A DNA stretch of 6,171 nt from Bacillota bacterium (GCA_017543805.1 JAFYFK010000267.1:1-6171), one strand, 5' to 3'; positions 1-5,656 are shown, numbered from the stretch's first letter. Program-made: numbers and translations. The notes: generated by a model not told the origin, from the letters alone.

Positions 1-378
1 GAGGAAGTCGGCGCCATGAACGTAATGTTCAAGATCTCCGGCAAGATCGTCACCCCGATGCTCTACGGAACGATACTTCCGGGCGTGACGAGGGATTCCA
101 TCATCGTTATGCTGAAGGATATGGGATACGAGGTGGAGGAGCGCCTGCTCTCCATGGAAGAGCTTGCGCAGGCCTGCGACGACGGCTCCCTTGAGGAAGC
201 CTGGGGCACAGGCACGGCGGCAGTAGTCTCCCCGATCGGCGAGCTCCGCTACTACGGAAGATCCTACATAATCAACAACAACCAGATCGGCGAGCTTTCC
301 CAGAAGCTCTACGACGAGCTGACCGGCATACAGTGGGGCGACAGGCCCGACAGGTTCGGCTGGACGATGAAATTATAA
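1..378 (+). CDS. ilvE: Branched-chain amino-acid aminotransferase, C-terminal part (5' end outside window)
   Basis: The reading frame is open from the first base (Glu-Glu-Val-Gly-Ala-Met-Asn...), so the ATG at 16 is an internal methionine and the gene enters from the left. The 125 visible residues match the C-terminal end of fold-type IV PLP aminotransferases of the BCAT group that also includes the eukaryotic enzymes. The EEVGAMN segment comes first, followed by ILPGVTRDS, then GTGTAAVVSPIGEL (the GTGT loop contacts the PLP phosphate in this family), and finally the typical ending LTGIQWGD...FGWTMKL. The enzyme transfers the amino group between leucine, isoleucine or valine and 2-oxoglutarate in the cytosol, for both synthesis and breakdown. 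The catalytic lysine lies outside the window. The stop is TAA, followed by a strong terminator at 391-430. Family identity is very likely; the symbol follows common usage and the exact orthologue is not resolved. Confidence 0.93.
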   Translation, partial: EEVGAMNVMFKISGKIVTPMLYGTILPGVTRDSIIVMLKDMGYEVEERLLSMEELAQACDDGSLEEAWGTGTAAVVSPIGELRYYGRSYIINNNQIGELSQKLYDELTGIQWGDRPDRFGWTMKL

Positions 379-390
379 TCGAAAAAACAA

Positions 391-430
391 TAAAAACGGA
401 GCGGCGGTATGCTGCTCCGTTTTGTTTTGT
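391..430. terminator. Bidirectional intrinsic terminator between ilvE and ald
   Basis: ACGGAGCGGC (396-405) pairs with GCTGCTCCGT (411-420) around a five-base loop GGTAT, giving a 10 bp stem with one G-T wobble. A/T tracts flank both sides: TTTGTTTTGT follows on the + strand, and an A-rich stretch upstream gives a T-rich tail on the - strand. It sits between two convergent genes, 12 bases after the aminotransferase stop codon and 23 bases from the alanine dehydrogenase stop codon, and can serve both. Confidence 0.9.
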
Positions 431-452
431 CATGTTTTGCTTCCGCTGAGGC

Positions 453-1574
453 TTATCCGATCAGGGTGCTGATGTCGGTGTAAGCGTAGTCCGGGAAGGC
501 GTCCGCGACGGTCCTGCAGGTCAGCTTTCCGTCGTAGGTGTTGATGCCGAGGGCGATCATGCGGTCCTCACGGGCTGCTTTCTCAAGGCCCTTGTTTGCG
601 ATGTCAAGGCCGAACTTGAGGGTCGCGTTGGTGAGCGCGATGGTACTGGTCCTGGGCACTACACCCGGAAGATTACCCACGCAGTAGTGGATGACGCCGT
701 CGACGACGTAAGTCGGGTCGTCGTGGTAGGTCACGTGAGAGCATTCGCCGCAGCCGCCCTGGTCGATGACCACGTCGACGAAGACCGAACCCGGCTTCAT
801 CTTGGGCAGGTACTTTTTCTTGAAGACCTTGGGAGCGGACGCGCCGGCGTTCATAAGCACGCAGCCGATGACGAGGTCAGCTTCCTTAACTGCCGCTTCC
901 ACGTTGCTGTCGTTGGAAACGAGGGTATTTATGTTGAAATTGAAGATCTGCTCCAGCTGCTCGAGGCGCTTGGGGTTGATGTCGAGAATGGTGACGTTCG
1001 CGCCCATGCCGAGGGCTACCTTGCAGGCGTTCATTCCGACGTTGCCGCCGCCGAGGATGACCACATTGCCCTTGGGTGTGCCGGGGACTCCGCCCAGCAG
1101 TATGCCGCGGCCGCCGTTGCTCTTCTCGAGGATCTTTGCGCCTTCCTGGACGCTGATGCGTCCTGCGATCTGGCTCATCGGGATAAGGAGCGGCAGGCTC
1201 TTGTCAGGCGCCTGTATGGTCTCGTAGGCGACGCCCTTGACCTTTGCGTTTATAAGCGCGTCAGTCTGCGGCCTGTCGGCTGCAAGGTGAAGGTAGGTGA
1301 AGAGTATGAGGCCTTCGTGGAAGAGCGGATATTCCTCAGGTAGAGGTTCTTTGACCTTTACCATCATCTCGGAGATGTCCCAGACGTCCTTTGCGTTTGC
1401 GAGCAGCTTTGCGCCGGCAGCTTCGTATTCGCTGTCCGGGAAACCGCTTCCTTCGCCCGCGCCCGCCTCGATGTACACCTCGTGGCCGGCTTCGACGTAA
1501 GCCCTTACGTTATCCGGAGTGAGTCCTACGCGGAACTCCTCGTTTTTGATTTCCTTTACAGATCCTATTCTCAT
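453..1574 (-). CDS. ald: Alanine dehydrogenase
   Basis: This 373-residue protein has the usual length for NAD-dependent alanine dehydrogenase, which interconverts L-alanine and pyruvate plus ammonia in the cytosol. The N-terminal domain has the RVGLTP motif with Arg15, the MVKVKEP motif with Lys75, and TYLHLAA with His96, the family's substrate-binding and catalytic positions. The Rossmann domain carries GGGNVG at 175-180 with Asp198 at the end of the second strand. Asp271 lies in the DVVIDQGG motif, and PGVVPRTST follows. The start is set by a strong AAGGAGG ribosome binding site (1584-1590 on the + strand) nine bases before the ATG. The gene converges on the aminotransferase and is 518 bases from the next upstream gene on the same strand, so it is probably monocistronic. 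I could not pick a convincing promoter in the AT-rich DNA upstream. Confidence 0.97.
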   Translation of the reverse strand: MRIGSVKEIKNEEFRVGLTPDNVRAYVEAGHEVYIEAGAGEGSGFPDSEYEAAGAKLLANAKDVWDISEMMVKVKEPLPEEYPLFHEGLILFTYLHLAADRPQTDALINAKVKGVAYETIQAPDKSLPLLIPMSQIAGRISVQEGAKILEKSNGGRGILLGGVPGTPKGNVVILGGGNVGMNACKVALGMGANVTILDINPKRLEQLEQIFNFNINTLVSNDSNVEAAVKEADLVIGCVLMNAGASAPKVFKKKYLPKMKPGSVFVDVVIDQGGCGECSHVTYHDDPTYVVDGVIHYCVGNLPGVVPRTSTIALTNATLKFGLDIANKGLEKAAREDRMIALGINTYDGKLTCRTVADAFPDYAYTDISTLIG

Positions 1575-1822
1575 GGTTTCTGTCCTCCTTAATATAATTC
1601 TATACTTTTTACGGAGAAATTGCCATATATGCCTTTCAATATTCTGAACTTATCAGTAAAATCGCAATAAAATAAAGACAGATTAAAAATCTGCCTTAAT
1701 ATTTTGCCACTATGTCATCTTTGCATTAGTTTTTATCCCAGTCTGAATCCCCGGATGTCCTCGAGGAATACCACAAACGCGGGATGGCGTGGCCGCTGAA
1801 ATCTGCTGTCTGCAACAGCCTT
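1575..1822. other. Gene-free stretch upstream of ald with a GC-rich coding-like block
   Basis: No complete gene is visible. Positions 1575-1735 are AT-rich and should contain the ald promoter, though no -35/-10 pair stands out. Positions 1736-1822 switch abruptly to GC-rich sequence resembling coding DNA. On the - strand a frame is open from 1873 down to a TAA at 1733-1735, ending in the peptide PAFVVFLEDIRGFRLG. On the + strand another frame, open after a TAG just upstream, ends in WPLKSAVCNSL with its TAG at 1823-1825. Neither has a start codon with a ribosome binding site. The block could be a gene remnant or part of the repeat element that begins at 1823. I do not recognise either peptide. 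Confidence 0.45.
1675..1697 (-). terminator. Weak AT-rich hairpin, possible minus-strand terminator
   Basis: On the - strand AAGGCAGATT pairs with AATCTGTCTT around a TTT loop, a 10 bp stem including one G-U wobble, followed by TATTTTATT. On the + strand the same position is an A-C mismatch, so the structure favours minus-strand RNA. It would lie in any transcript running from the membrane-protein gene toward ald. The stem is AT-rich and the T tract is interrupted, so it may be weak or fortuitous. Confidence 0.3.
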
Positions 1823-2075
1823 TAGTGTGACTTCATTGCAGAGCCAAAAAGTCACATGATGAAAAATAAGGTCTCAAGCGAAAAATAGTGTGACTTCTTT
1901 ATAAAATCAAAAAGTCACATGATAAAAATGAATTCTCAGAGAAAATAATAGTGTGACTCTTAAGGAAATGAAGAAAAGTCACACTATATTTTTATTCTTC
2001 GGGGCAGTGATTACGCAAAAAAATAATGTGACTGAGTTGCTGAATGGCAAAAGTCACATTATTGACAGTTTTTTT
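1823..2075. repeat. Tandem array of four TGTGACT/AGTCACA inverted-repeat units
   Basis: Four hairpin-forming units share the arms TGTGACT and AGTCACA. Unit 1 spans 1825-1857 (8 bp plus a G-T pair, 15-base loop). Unit 2 spans 1888-1920 (same stem, 15-base loop). Unit 3 spans 1948-1987 (11 perfect bp, 18-base loop). Unit 4 spans 2022-2063 (12 perfect bp, 18-base loop). Corresponding arm positions are 63, 63 and 75 bases apart. Loops differ in sequence but all end in AAA. Arms covary: the pair outside TGTGAC is G-T, G-T, G-C and A-T in units 1 to 4. The spacers after units 1 and 2 are similar (TGAT, A-rich, TCTCA, AAAA), so these are diverged direct repeats. The array fills the gap downstream of the membrane-protein gene. 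It could be a repetitive element of the REP/MITE kind, a set of terminators, or a protein-binding array; the sequence does not decide. Confidence 0.85.
2016..2063 (-). terminator. Fourth array hairpin as likely terminator of the membrane-protein gene
   Basis: Read on the - strand, AATAATGTGACT and AGTCACATTATT form a perfect 12 bp stem around an 18-base loop, running directly into a seven-T tract (A run at 2017-2023 on the + strand). It begins 29 bases after the stop codon of the minus-strand membrane-protein gene, the expected place for its transcript to end. A second T run (2069-2075) lies just past the stem in the + direction, so it may also block transcription from that side. The stem is AT-rich and the loop is large, which lowers certainty. 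Confidence 0.5.
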
Positions 2076-2092
2076 GAAAAGGAAAGCAGGGG

Positions 2093-2767
2093 CTAAGCGG
2101 TCTTGGGACTGGATCTGTCCGCTTTGCTGAGCAGCATGCCGAGCAGGATGGTAAAGACCACCAGTCCGCCGGCAAAGAGCAACATGTTTTTCCAGGGCAT
2201 GTGGTCCGGCCAGACGAAGTCGATAACTTTTTCGAAGCCGAATACAGCCGCTATGCTTATGAGCATTCCGGCGATGTTTTTCTTTGTGAAGAATTCCTTA
2301 AGCTTGCGGTCCGGATAGAGCAGCTTGAGGACGATCGCAGTGGCGCCGAAAACAACTGCAGCGAGGATCAGATATTTCAGGATGGTCGCGCCGAACGGCG
2401 ACAGCAGATGGATCCACAGAAGGTCCATTATCTGCAGTATCCCGCAGCCGACCATGTACAAAGGCACTCCGACAACGACTCTTACAGGCCTCGGCAGGCT
2501 CAGAACGCGGCGGCGGATAGCGGCACGGAGGCCTTTTTCCTTTTCTTCGCCGGCGTCTTCGTCGTCCGGGATGTCCGTTCCGCCGTCCATATCGACCATC
2601 TGGACCACTTCGGTCTGCGGCGGCATAAGAGCCGCGGCCTGGGCCAGGTCGTCAACCGAATCGAAGGCGCCCGCAACGGCGGTCGACGCAACGATAACAG
2701 CGGCAGCTGCAGCACCCGCAGCCTTTGCTTTTGCTGATGTTTTCTTTTTATCTTTGTTTTCGTCCAT
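2093..2767 (-). CDS. Small multi-pass membrane protein of unknown function
   Basis: I do not recognise this 224-residue protein. It starts with a lysine-rich segment (MDENKDKKKTSAKAK), then an alanine/valine-rich hydrophobic stretch at about 16-34. A hydrophilic, acidic linker follows at about 55-78 (IPDDEDAGEEKEK), then a basic patch at 81-96 and roughly four more hydrophobic segments (about 97-119, 128-150, 165-185, 194-214). A short charged tail ends it. The ATG at 2767-2765 is preferred: upstream codons would run into the divergent riboswitch leader and encode an implausible peptide. No Shine-Dalgarno sequence precedes this ATG, and a TATAAT box lies only six bases upstream, suggesting a leaderless transcript. 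The stop is TAG, followed by the hairpin array. It is divergent from the lysine importer, which alone does not show a shared role. Confidence 0.7.
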   Translation of the reverse strand: MDENKDKKKTSAKAKAAGAAAAAVIVASTAVAGAFDSVDDLAQAAALMPPQTEVVQMVDMDGGTDIPDDEDAGEEKEKGLRAAIRRRVLSLPRPVRVVVGVPLYMVGCGILQIMDLLWIHLLSPFGATILKYLILAAVVFGATAIVLKLLYPDRKLKEFFTKKNIAGMLISIAAVFGFEKVIDFVWPDHMPWKNMLLFAGGLVVFTILLGMLLSKADRSSPKTA

Positions 2768-2773
2768 AGAATA

Positions 2774-2782
2774 ATTATAGCA
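2774..2782 (-). promoter_or_regulatory. Extended -10 promoter of the membrane-protein gene
   Basis: On the - strand the sequence reads TGCTATAAT, a perfect extended -10 element (TGn plus TATAAT). There is no recognisable -35 hexamer at 16-18 bases (GCATTT at 17), which extended -10 promoters can tolerate. The hexamer ends six bases before the ATG, so a normal start about seven bases downstream would fall on the A of the start codon. AT-rich DNA can give such matches by chance. Confidence 0.5.
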
Positions 2783-2804
2783 TATATTTTTAATAAAAAT
2801 GCAC

Positions 2805-2833
2805 TTGACAATAATATAATACAGGTGTATATT
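2805..2833 (+). promoter_or_regulatory. Housekeeping-sigma promoter of the lysine riboswitch/importer operon
   Basis: A perfect -35 TTGACA (2805-2810) and a near-consensus -10 TATATT (2828-2833) are separated by exactly 17 bases. Transcription should start near 2840, about 20 bases before the riboswitch core, giving a leader of roughly 260 bases before the first start codon. It lies back to back with the -10 of the divergent membrane-protein gene, with about 25 bases between the two elements. Confidence 0.88.
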
Positions 2834-2857
2834 ACGTGCATTATAAAACCGAAGCAA

Positions 2858-3021
2858 TGATAGAGGCGCGGTGCTCAGGAGTAGTTCTTCCGAGGCTCTC
2901 AAAAGCCACAGACGAAGGGCAAAAGGGTGTACTGCCGAAACCGAATTCTGTTTGAGCGGAAAGAGGTTGGGGTCCGGGACAATATCCCGGAGACTGTCGC
3001 AGAAAATGCGGAGTGCTATCG
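2858..3021 (+). promoter_or_regulatory. Lysine riboswitch (L box) aptamer
   Basis: The leader matches the lysine aptamer in conserved blocks and their order. P1 is closed by GATAG (2859-2863) and CTATC (3016-3020). AGAGGCGCG follows the 5' side of P1, then AGTA near 2880, GAAGGGCAAAAGGG (2914-2927), CTGCCGAAA (2932-2940) and GGTTGGGG (2965-2972). A P5 hairpin is formed by TCCGGGA and TCCCGGA (2973-2991). ACTGTCGC (2993-3000) and GGAGTGCTATC (3010-3020) complete the core. Lysine binding stabilises P1 and, in this class, lets the downstream terminator form. The terminator at 3050-3080 lies immediately before the ribosome binding site of an amino-acid importer, so it should switch uptake off when lysine is plentiful. 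I did not resolve the antiterminator pairing. Confidence 0.95.
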
Positions 3022-3049
3022 ATCAGCTACTTTCTTGTTTAAAGATTGG

Positions 3050-3080
3050 CGGCCGGAGCACAAAGCTTCGGCCGTTTTTT
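3050..3080 (+). terminator. Riboswitch-controlled intrinsic terminator
   Basis: CGGCCGGAGC (3050-3059) pairs with GCTTCGGCCG (3065-3074) around the loop ACAAA, a 10 bp GC-rich stem with one G-U wobble, followed directly by six T (3075-3080). It lies about 30 bases after the aptamer's closing stem and ends 22 bases before the start codon of the binding-protein gene. This is the typical OFF-switch expression platform of a lysine riboswitch. Confidence 0.94.
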
Positions 3081-3102
3081 AAACAGAAAGGAAGTAATCA
3101 AA

Positions 3103-3978
3103 ATGACAAATCTTACAAGAAGGATCTTTGCAGCGGCAGTTGCATTCGTAATGATCTTCTCACTCGCAGCCTGCGGCTCATCCGGCAGCAGCAATTCCGG
3201 TTCCGAAGAGGCAAAGTCCGGCGTTGAAGACGGCGTCCTCACCATCGCGATGGAGTGCGCTTACGCTCCGTATAACTGGGCACAGCCCGACGATTCCAAC
3301 GGCGCGGTCCCCGTATCCGGAACCGATTTCTACGCAAACGGCTACGATGTGCTCACCGCAAAGGCTATCTGTGAGCACAACGGCTGGCAGCTCGAGATCA
3401 AGCAGCTCGACTGGGATTCCCTTATCCCTGCTGTACAGTCCGGCATCGTCGACGCGGTCATCGCGGGCCAGTCCATGACAGCTGAACGCATGGAATCCGT
3501 AGACTTCGCCGGGCCGTACATCCGCGCTACATTCTGCTGCCTCGTAAAGAGCGGCAACAAGTATGAAAACGCAAAGGGCATCTCAGACTTCGAAGGCGCT
3601 ACCTGCACCAGCCAGTCCGGTACTGTATGGTACGACAGCTGCCTGCCCCAGATGCAGGGCGTTGTAGTTCAGGCTCCTTCCGAATCCGCTCCCGCAATGC
3701 TCATGGCTGTTGAATCCGGCGTTGTAGACTTTGTCTGCTGCGACATCCCGACCGCCCTCGGCGCCGTTCAGGTCTATCCGGACCTCGTTCTGCTCAACTT
3801 CGCGGGCACCGACGATGACTTTGCTCCTTCCCAGGAAGATTCCGACGTAGGCATCTCCGTACGCAAGGGCAACACCGTCCTTAAGGACGCCATCGACGAT
3901 TACCTCAAGGACAAGACCGATGACGATTTCAACGAACTGATGGATTACGCCGTCAGCATTCAGCCGATCTCCGACTAA
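3103..3978 (+). CDS. Lysine-type ABC importer, substrate-binding lipoprotein
   Basis: This 291-residue protein belongs to the family 3 solute-binding proteins for polar amino acids. It has a lipoprotein signal peptide: Arg6-Arg7, a hydrophobic core, and the lipobox LAAC with the lipidated Cys24, then a Gly/Ser-rich linker. Family motifs are APYNWAQ (55-61), NGYDVLTAKAI (79-89), and GIVDAVIAGQSMTAERMESVDFAGPY (114-139), where Thr126 and Arg129 correspond to residues binding the ligand carboxylate. VESGVVDFVCCD (203-214) supplies the second-lobe aspartate. The ATG at 3103 follows AAAGGAAG (3087-3094); an in-frame ATG upstream lies inside the terminator and is rejected. Specificity for lysine is inferred from the riboswitch, not from the pocket. 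The protein should be anchored on the outer face of the membrane and deliver ligand to the permease. It has eight cysteines besides Cys24, unusual for this family. Confidence 0.94.
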   Translation: MTNLTRRIFAAAVAFVMIFSLAACGSSGSSNSGSEEAKSGVEDGVLTIAMECAYAPYNWAQPDDSNGAVPVSGTDFYANGYDVLTAKAICEHNGWQLEIKQLDWDSLIPAVQSGIVDAVIAGQSMTAERMESVDFAGPYIRATFCCLVKSGNKYENAKGISDFEGATCTSQSGTVWYDSCLPQMQGVVVQAPSESAPAMLMAVESGVVDFVCCDIPTALGAVQVYPDLVLLNFAGTDDDFAPSQEDSDVGISVRKGNTVLKDAIDDYLKDKTDDDFNELMDYAVSIQPISD

Positions 3979-3985
3979 TATGCTT

Positions 3986-4017
3986 CTGCGGCTGGACCCG
4001 TTCCGGCCGCAGTTTTT
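3986..4017 (+). terminator. Intercistronic terminator-like hairpin after the binding-protein gene
   Basis: CTGCGGCTGGA (3986-3996) pairs with TCCGGCCGCAG (4002-4012) around the loop CCCGT, an 11 bp stem with one U-G wobble, followed by TTTTT (4013-4017). It begins seven bases after the stop codon and precedes the permease ribosome binding site by 15 bases. Such a structure can end part of the transcripts or protect the 3' end of the first gene's message, giving more binding protein than membrane components. No second promoter is evident downstream, so partial read-through is expected. Confidence 0.82.
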
Positions 4018-4047
4018 CTGTTTCAGTATTACAGAAGGAATATCCTG

Positions 4048-4935
4048 ATGCTTGCTCAATTAATTTCTGACATCTTAGATCTGCTCGGGCCGCGCTACGG
4101 TTACGGAAGCGTTTATCTGACCGGCGTCCGCAACACGCTGATCCTCGCGCTCGCCGCTACCGCCATCGGCTGCGTTATAGGTTTCATCTGCGGCATACTC
4201 CGCACCATCCCCGTGGCCAAGACCGACGGCGCCTTTAAAAAGTTCATCGTAGGGCTGGTCAAGGCGATAGTCCGCATCTACGTGGAAGTCTTCCGCGGCA
4301 CGCCGATGATACTTCAGGCAGTATTCGTATACTACGGCCTGCCGTACTTCTCCCATCAGCAGCTGCAGTTTACGGGAATGTGGTCCGTGGCCCTGGTCGT
4401 CGTATCGATCAACACAGGCGCGTACATGGCCGAATCCGTCCGCGGAGGCATACTCTCCATAGACATAGGCCAGACCGAAGGCGCAAAGGCCATAGGCATG
4501 ACCCACATCCAGACCATGACGAGCGTCATCCTGCCGCAGGCTCTGCGCAACATAATCCCGCAGATCGGCAACAACCTGATAATCAACATCAAGGATACTT
4601 CGGTAATGTTCATCATCGGGTTCCTGGATTTCTTCGCGGTCCACAAGATGGCCGCAGGCGCGACCTTCAAGTACTTCCCCTCGGCAGTGCTTGAGATGTG
4701 CGTGTACCTCTGCATGACCCTGCTGGCGTCCTTCCTGCTCCGCGTTCTGGAGAGGAAGATGGACGGTTCCGACAGCTACGAGCTCGTGTCCGACGACCAG
4801 CTCGTAATGAGCGCCGGCACATACAATTCGCCGCGCAAGGGGTCGCCGTTTGACGAAAAGAGCAAGGAATTCGGAGGACGCAAGCTTGCGATGCCCGAAG
4901 AGAATACAGCGGGAGGTGAAAACGATGCAAGATAG
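4048..4935 (+). CDS. Lysine-type ABC importer, permease
   Basis: This 295-residue integral membrane protein is of the HisM/GlnP family. An N-terminal segment with GVRNTLILA (26-34) leads into the first long hydrophobic helix (30-52), followed by the conserved VEVFRGTPMILQ (79-90). The EAA loop, which docks on the ATPase, runs from about 131 to 186 with GQTEGAKAIGMTHIQ and ILPQALRNIIPQ; the central Ala of EAA is replaced by Gly (EGA). Two more helices lie at about 184-202 and 212-234. After residue 235 there is a hydrophilic tail of about 60 residues, longer than typical relatives, which end soon after the last helix. The ATG follows AGAAGGAA (4033-4040). Its last 11 bases overlap the ATPase gene. 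A homodimer of this one permease with two ATPases is the expected arrangement. Confidence 0.93.
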   Translation: MLAQLISDILDLLGPRYGYGSVYLTGVRNTLILALAATAIGCVIGFICGILRTIPVAKTDGAFKKFIVGLVKAIVRIYVEVFRGTPMILQAVFVYYGLPYFSHQQLQFTGMWSVALVVVSINTGAYMAESVRGGILSIDIGQTEGAKAIGMTHIQTMTSVILPQALRNIIPQIGNNLIINIKDTSVMFIIGFLDFFAVHKMAAGATFKYFPSAVLEMCVYLCMTLLASFLLRVLERKMDGSDSYELVSDDQLVMSAGTYNSPRKGSPFDEKSKEFGGRKLAMPEENTAGGENDAR

Positions 4936-5656
4936 GATACTCGAGATCAAACACCTTTCCAAGAGCTTCGGAAGCCACGAGGTCCTCAAGGATATCGATT
5001 TTACCGTTAACACCGGCGACGTGACGAGCATCATCGGCGCGTCCGGATCCGGAAAATCAACGCTTCTCCGCTGCGTCAACCTGCTCGAGACCCCCACGTC
5101 CGGCGAGATCCTCTACCACGGCGAGGACGTCACAAAGGGCGTCAACCAGAACTCCTACCGCGCAAAGGTAGGCATGGTGTTCCAGAGCTTCAATCTCTTC
5201 AACAACATGAGCGTCCTCAAGAACTGCATGGTAGGCCAGCAGAAGGTGCTGAAGCGCTCCGCCGATGAGGCTGAGGCAGAAGCCCTCAAATACCTCGAAA
5301 AAGTAGGCATGAAGCCCTACATCAACGCAAAACCGCGCCAGATCTCCGGCGGACAGAAGCAGCGCGTAGCGATAGCGAGAGCGCTTGCCATGAGCCCCGA
5401 GATCCTGCTCTTCGACGAGCCTACTTCGGCTCTCGACCCGGAAATGGTCGGCGAAGTTCTGGCTGTAATGCGCAGCCTGGCGGAAGAGGGCATGACGATG
5501 CTCGTCGTGACCCACGAAATGGCCTTCGCCCGCGACGTTTCCAACCACGTCGTGTTCATGGCGGACGGCGTCATACTGGAGCAGGGCGTTCCTGCGGACA
5601 TCTTCAGCAATCCGAAGGAACAGCGCACCAGAGAATTCCTCGCAAGAGTTCTGTAA
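4925..5656 (+). CDS. Lysine-type ABC importer, ATP-binding protein
   Basis: This 243-residue protein is a complete ATPase of the polar amino-acid uptake family and drives the importer from the cytoplasmic side. It shows Walker A GASGSGKST (38-46), the Q-loop Gln87 in MVFQSFNLF, the signature SGGQKQR (141-147), Walker B EILLFDEP with catalytic Glu165, the D-loop SALD (168-171) and the H-loop His197 (VVTHEMAFA). Length is normal for the family. The start at 4925 is chosen because GGGAGGTG (4911-4918) is correctly spaced before it and MQDRILEIKHLSKSFG is the usual beginning. A farther in-frame ATG at 4850 would add 25 atypical residues. The 11-base overlap with the permease gene suggests translational coupling. 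The gene ends the operon and is followed by a terminator. Confidence 0.96.
   Translation: MQDRILEIKHLSKSFGSHEVLKDIDFTVNTGDVTSIIGASGSGKSTLLRCVNLLETPTSGEILYHGEDVTKGVNQNSYRAKVGMVFQSFNLFNNMSVLKNCMVGQQKVLKRSADEAEAEALKYLEKVGMKPYINAKPRQISGGQKQRVAIARALAMSPEILLFDEPTSALDPEMVGEVLAVMRSLAEEGMTMLVVTHEMAFARDVSNHVVFMADGVILEQGVPADIFSNPKEQRTREFLARVL

Noticed and set aside
687..1343. 218-residue reading frame on the + strand opposite ald
   Set aside because: It is the complement shadow of alanine dehydrogenase, whose catalytic residues and ribosome binding site are clear. The + strand product resembles no family and lacks a start context.
1..1574. Aminotransferase and alanine dehydrogenase as one amino-acid operon
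   Set aside because: They face each other and are separated by a strong bidirectional terminator.
1825..2063. TGTGA...TCACA arms as CRP/FNR-type operators
   Set aside because: Those operators have a six-base centre (TGTGA-N6-TCACA). Here the arms are separated by 15-18 bases plus extra paired positions, and the units are drawn from an RNA-hairpin-like geometry.
1823..2063. Short peptide genes encoded by the repeats, since the spacing is a multiple of three
   Set aside because: Every frame contains stops within or between units. The + strand candidates from ATG are about ten residues long with no ribosome binding site, and conservation follows base pairing rather than codons.
1823..2075. CRISPR array or integron attC sites
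   Set aside because: Repeats are diverged, loops and spacers are not unique equal-length inserts between identical repeats, no cas or integrase gene is nearby, and attC core motifs are absent.
2768..2902. Longer N-terminus for the membrane protein starting at 2902
   Set aside because: It would be translated from sequence complementary to the riboswitch leader and its promoter, and the added residues look random. The ATG at 2767 begins a sensible lysine-rich N-terminus.
3046..3102. Upstream ATG at 3046 as the start of the binding protein
   Set aside because: It lies in the terminator stem. The ATG at 3103 has a ribosome binding site and starts a proper lipoprotein signal peptide.
4075..5097. 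340-residue reading frame on the - strand opposite the permease and ATPase
   Set aside because: It spans two well-supported genes on the other strand and has low-complexity His/Asp/Ala-rich sequence typical of an antisense shadow.
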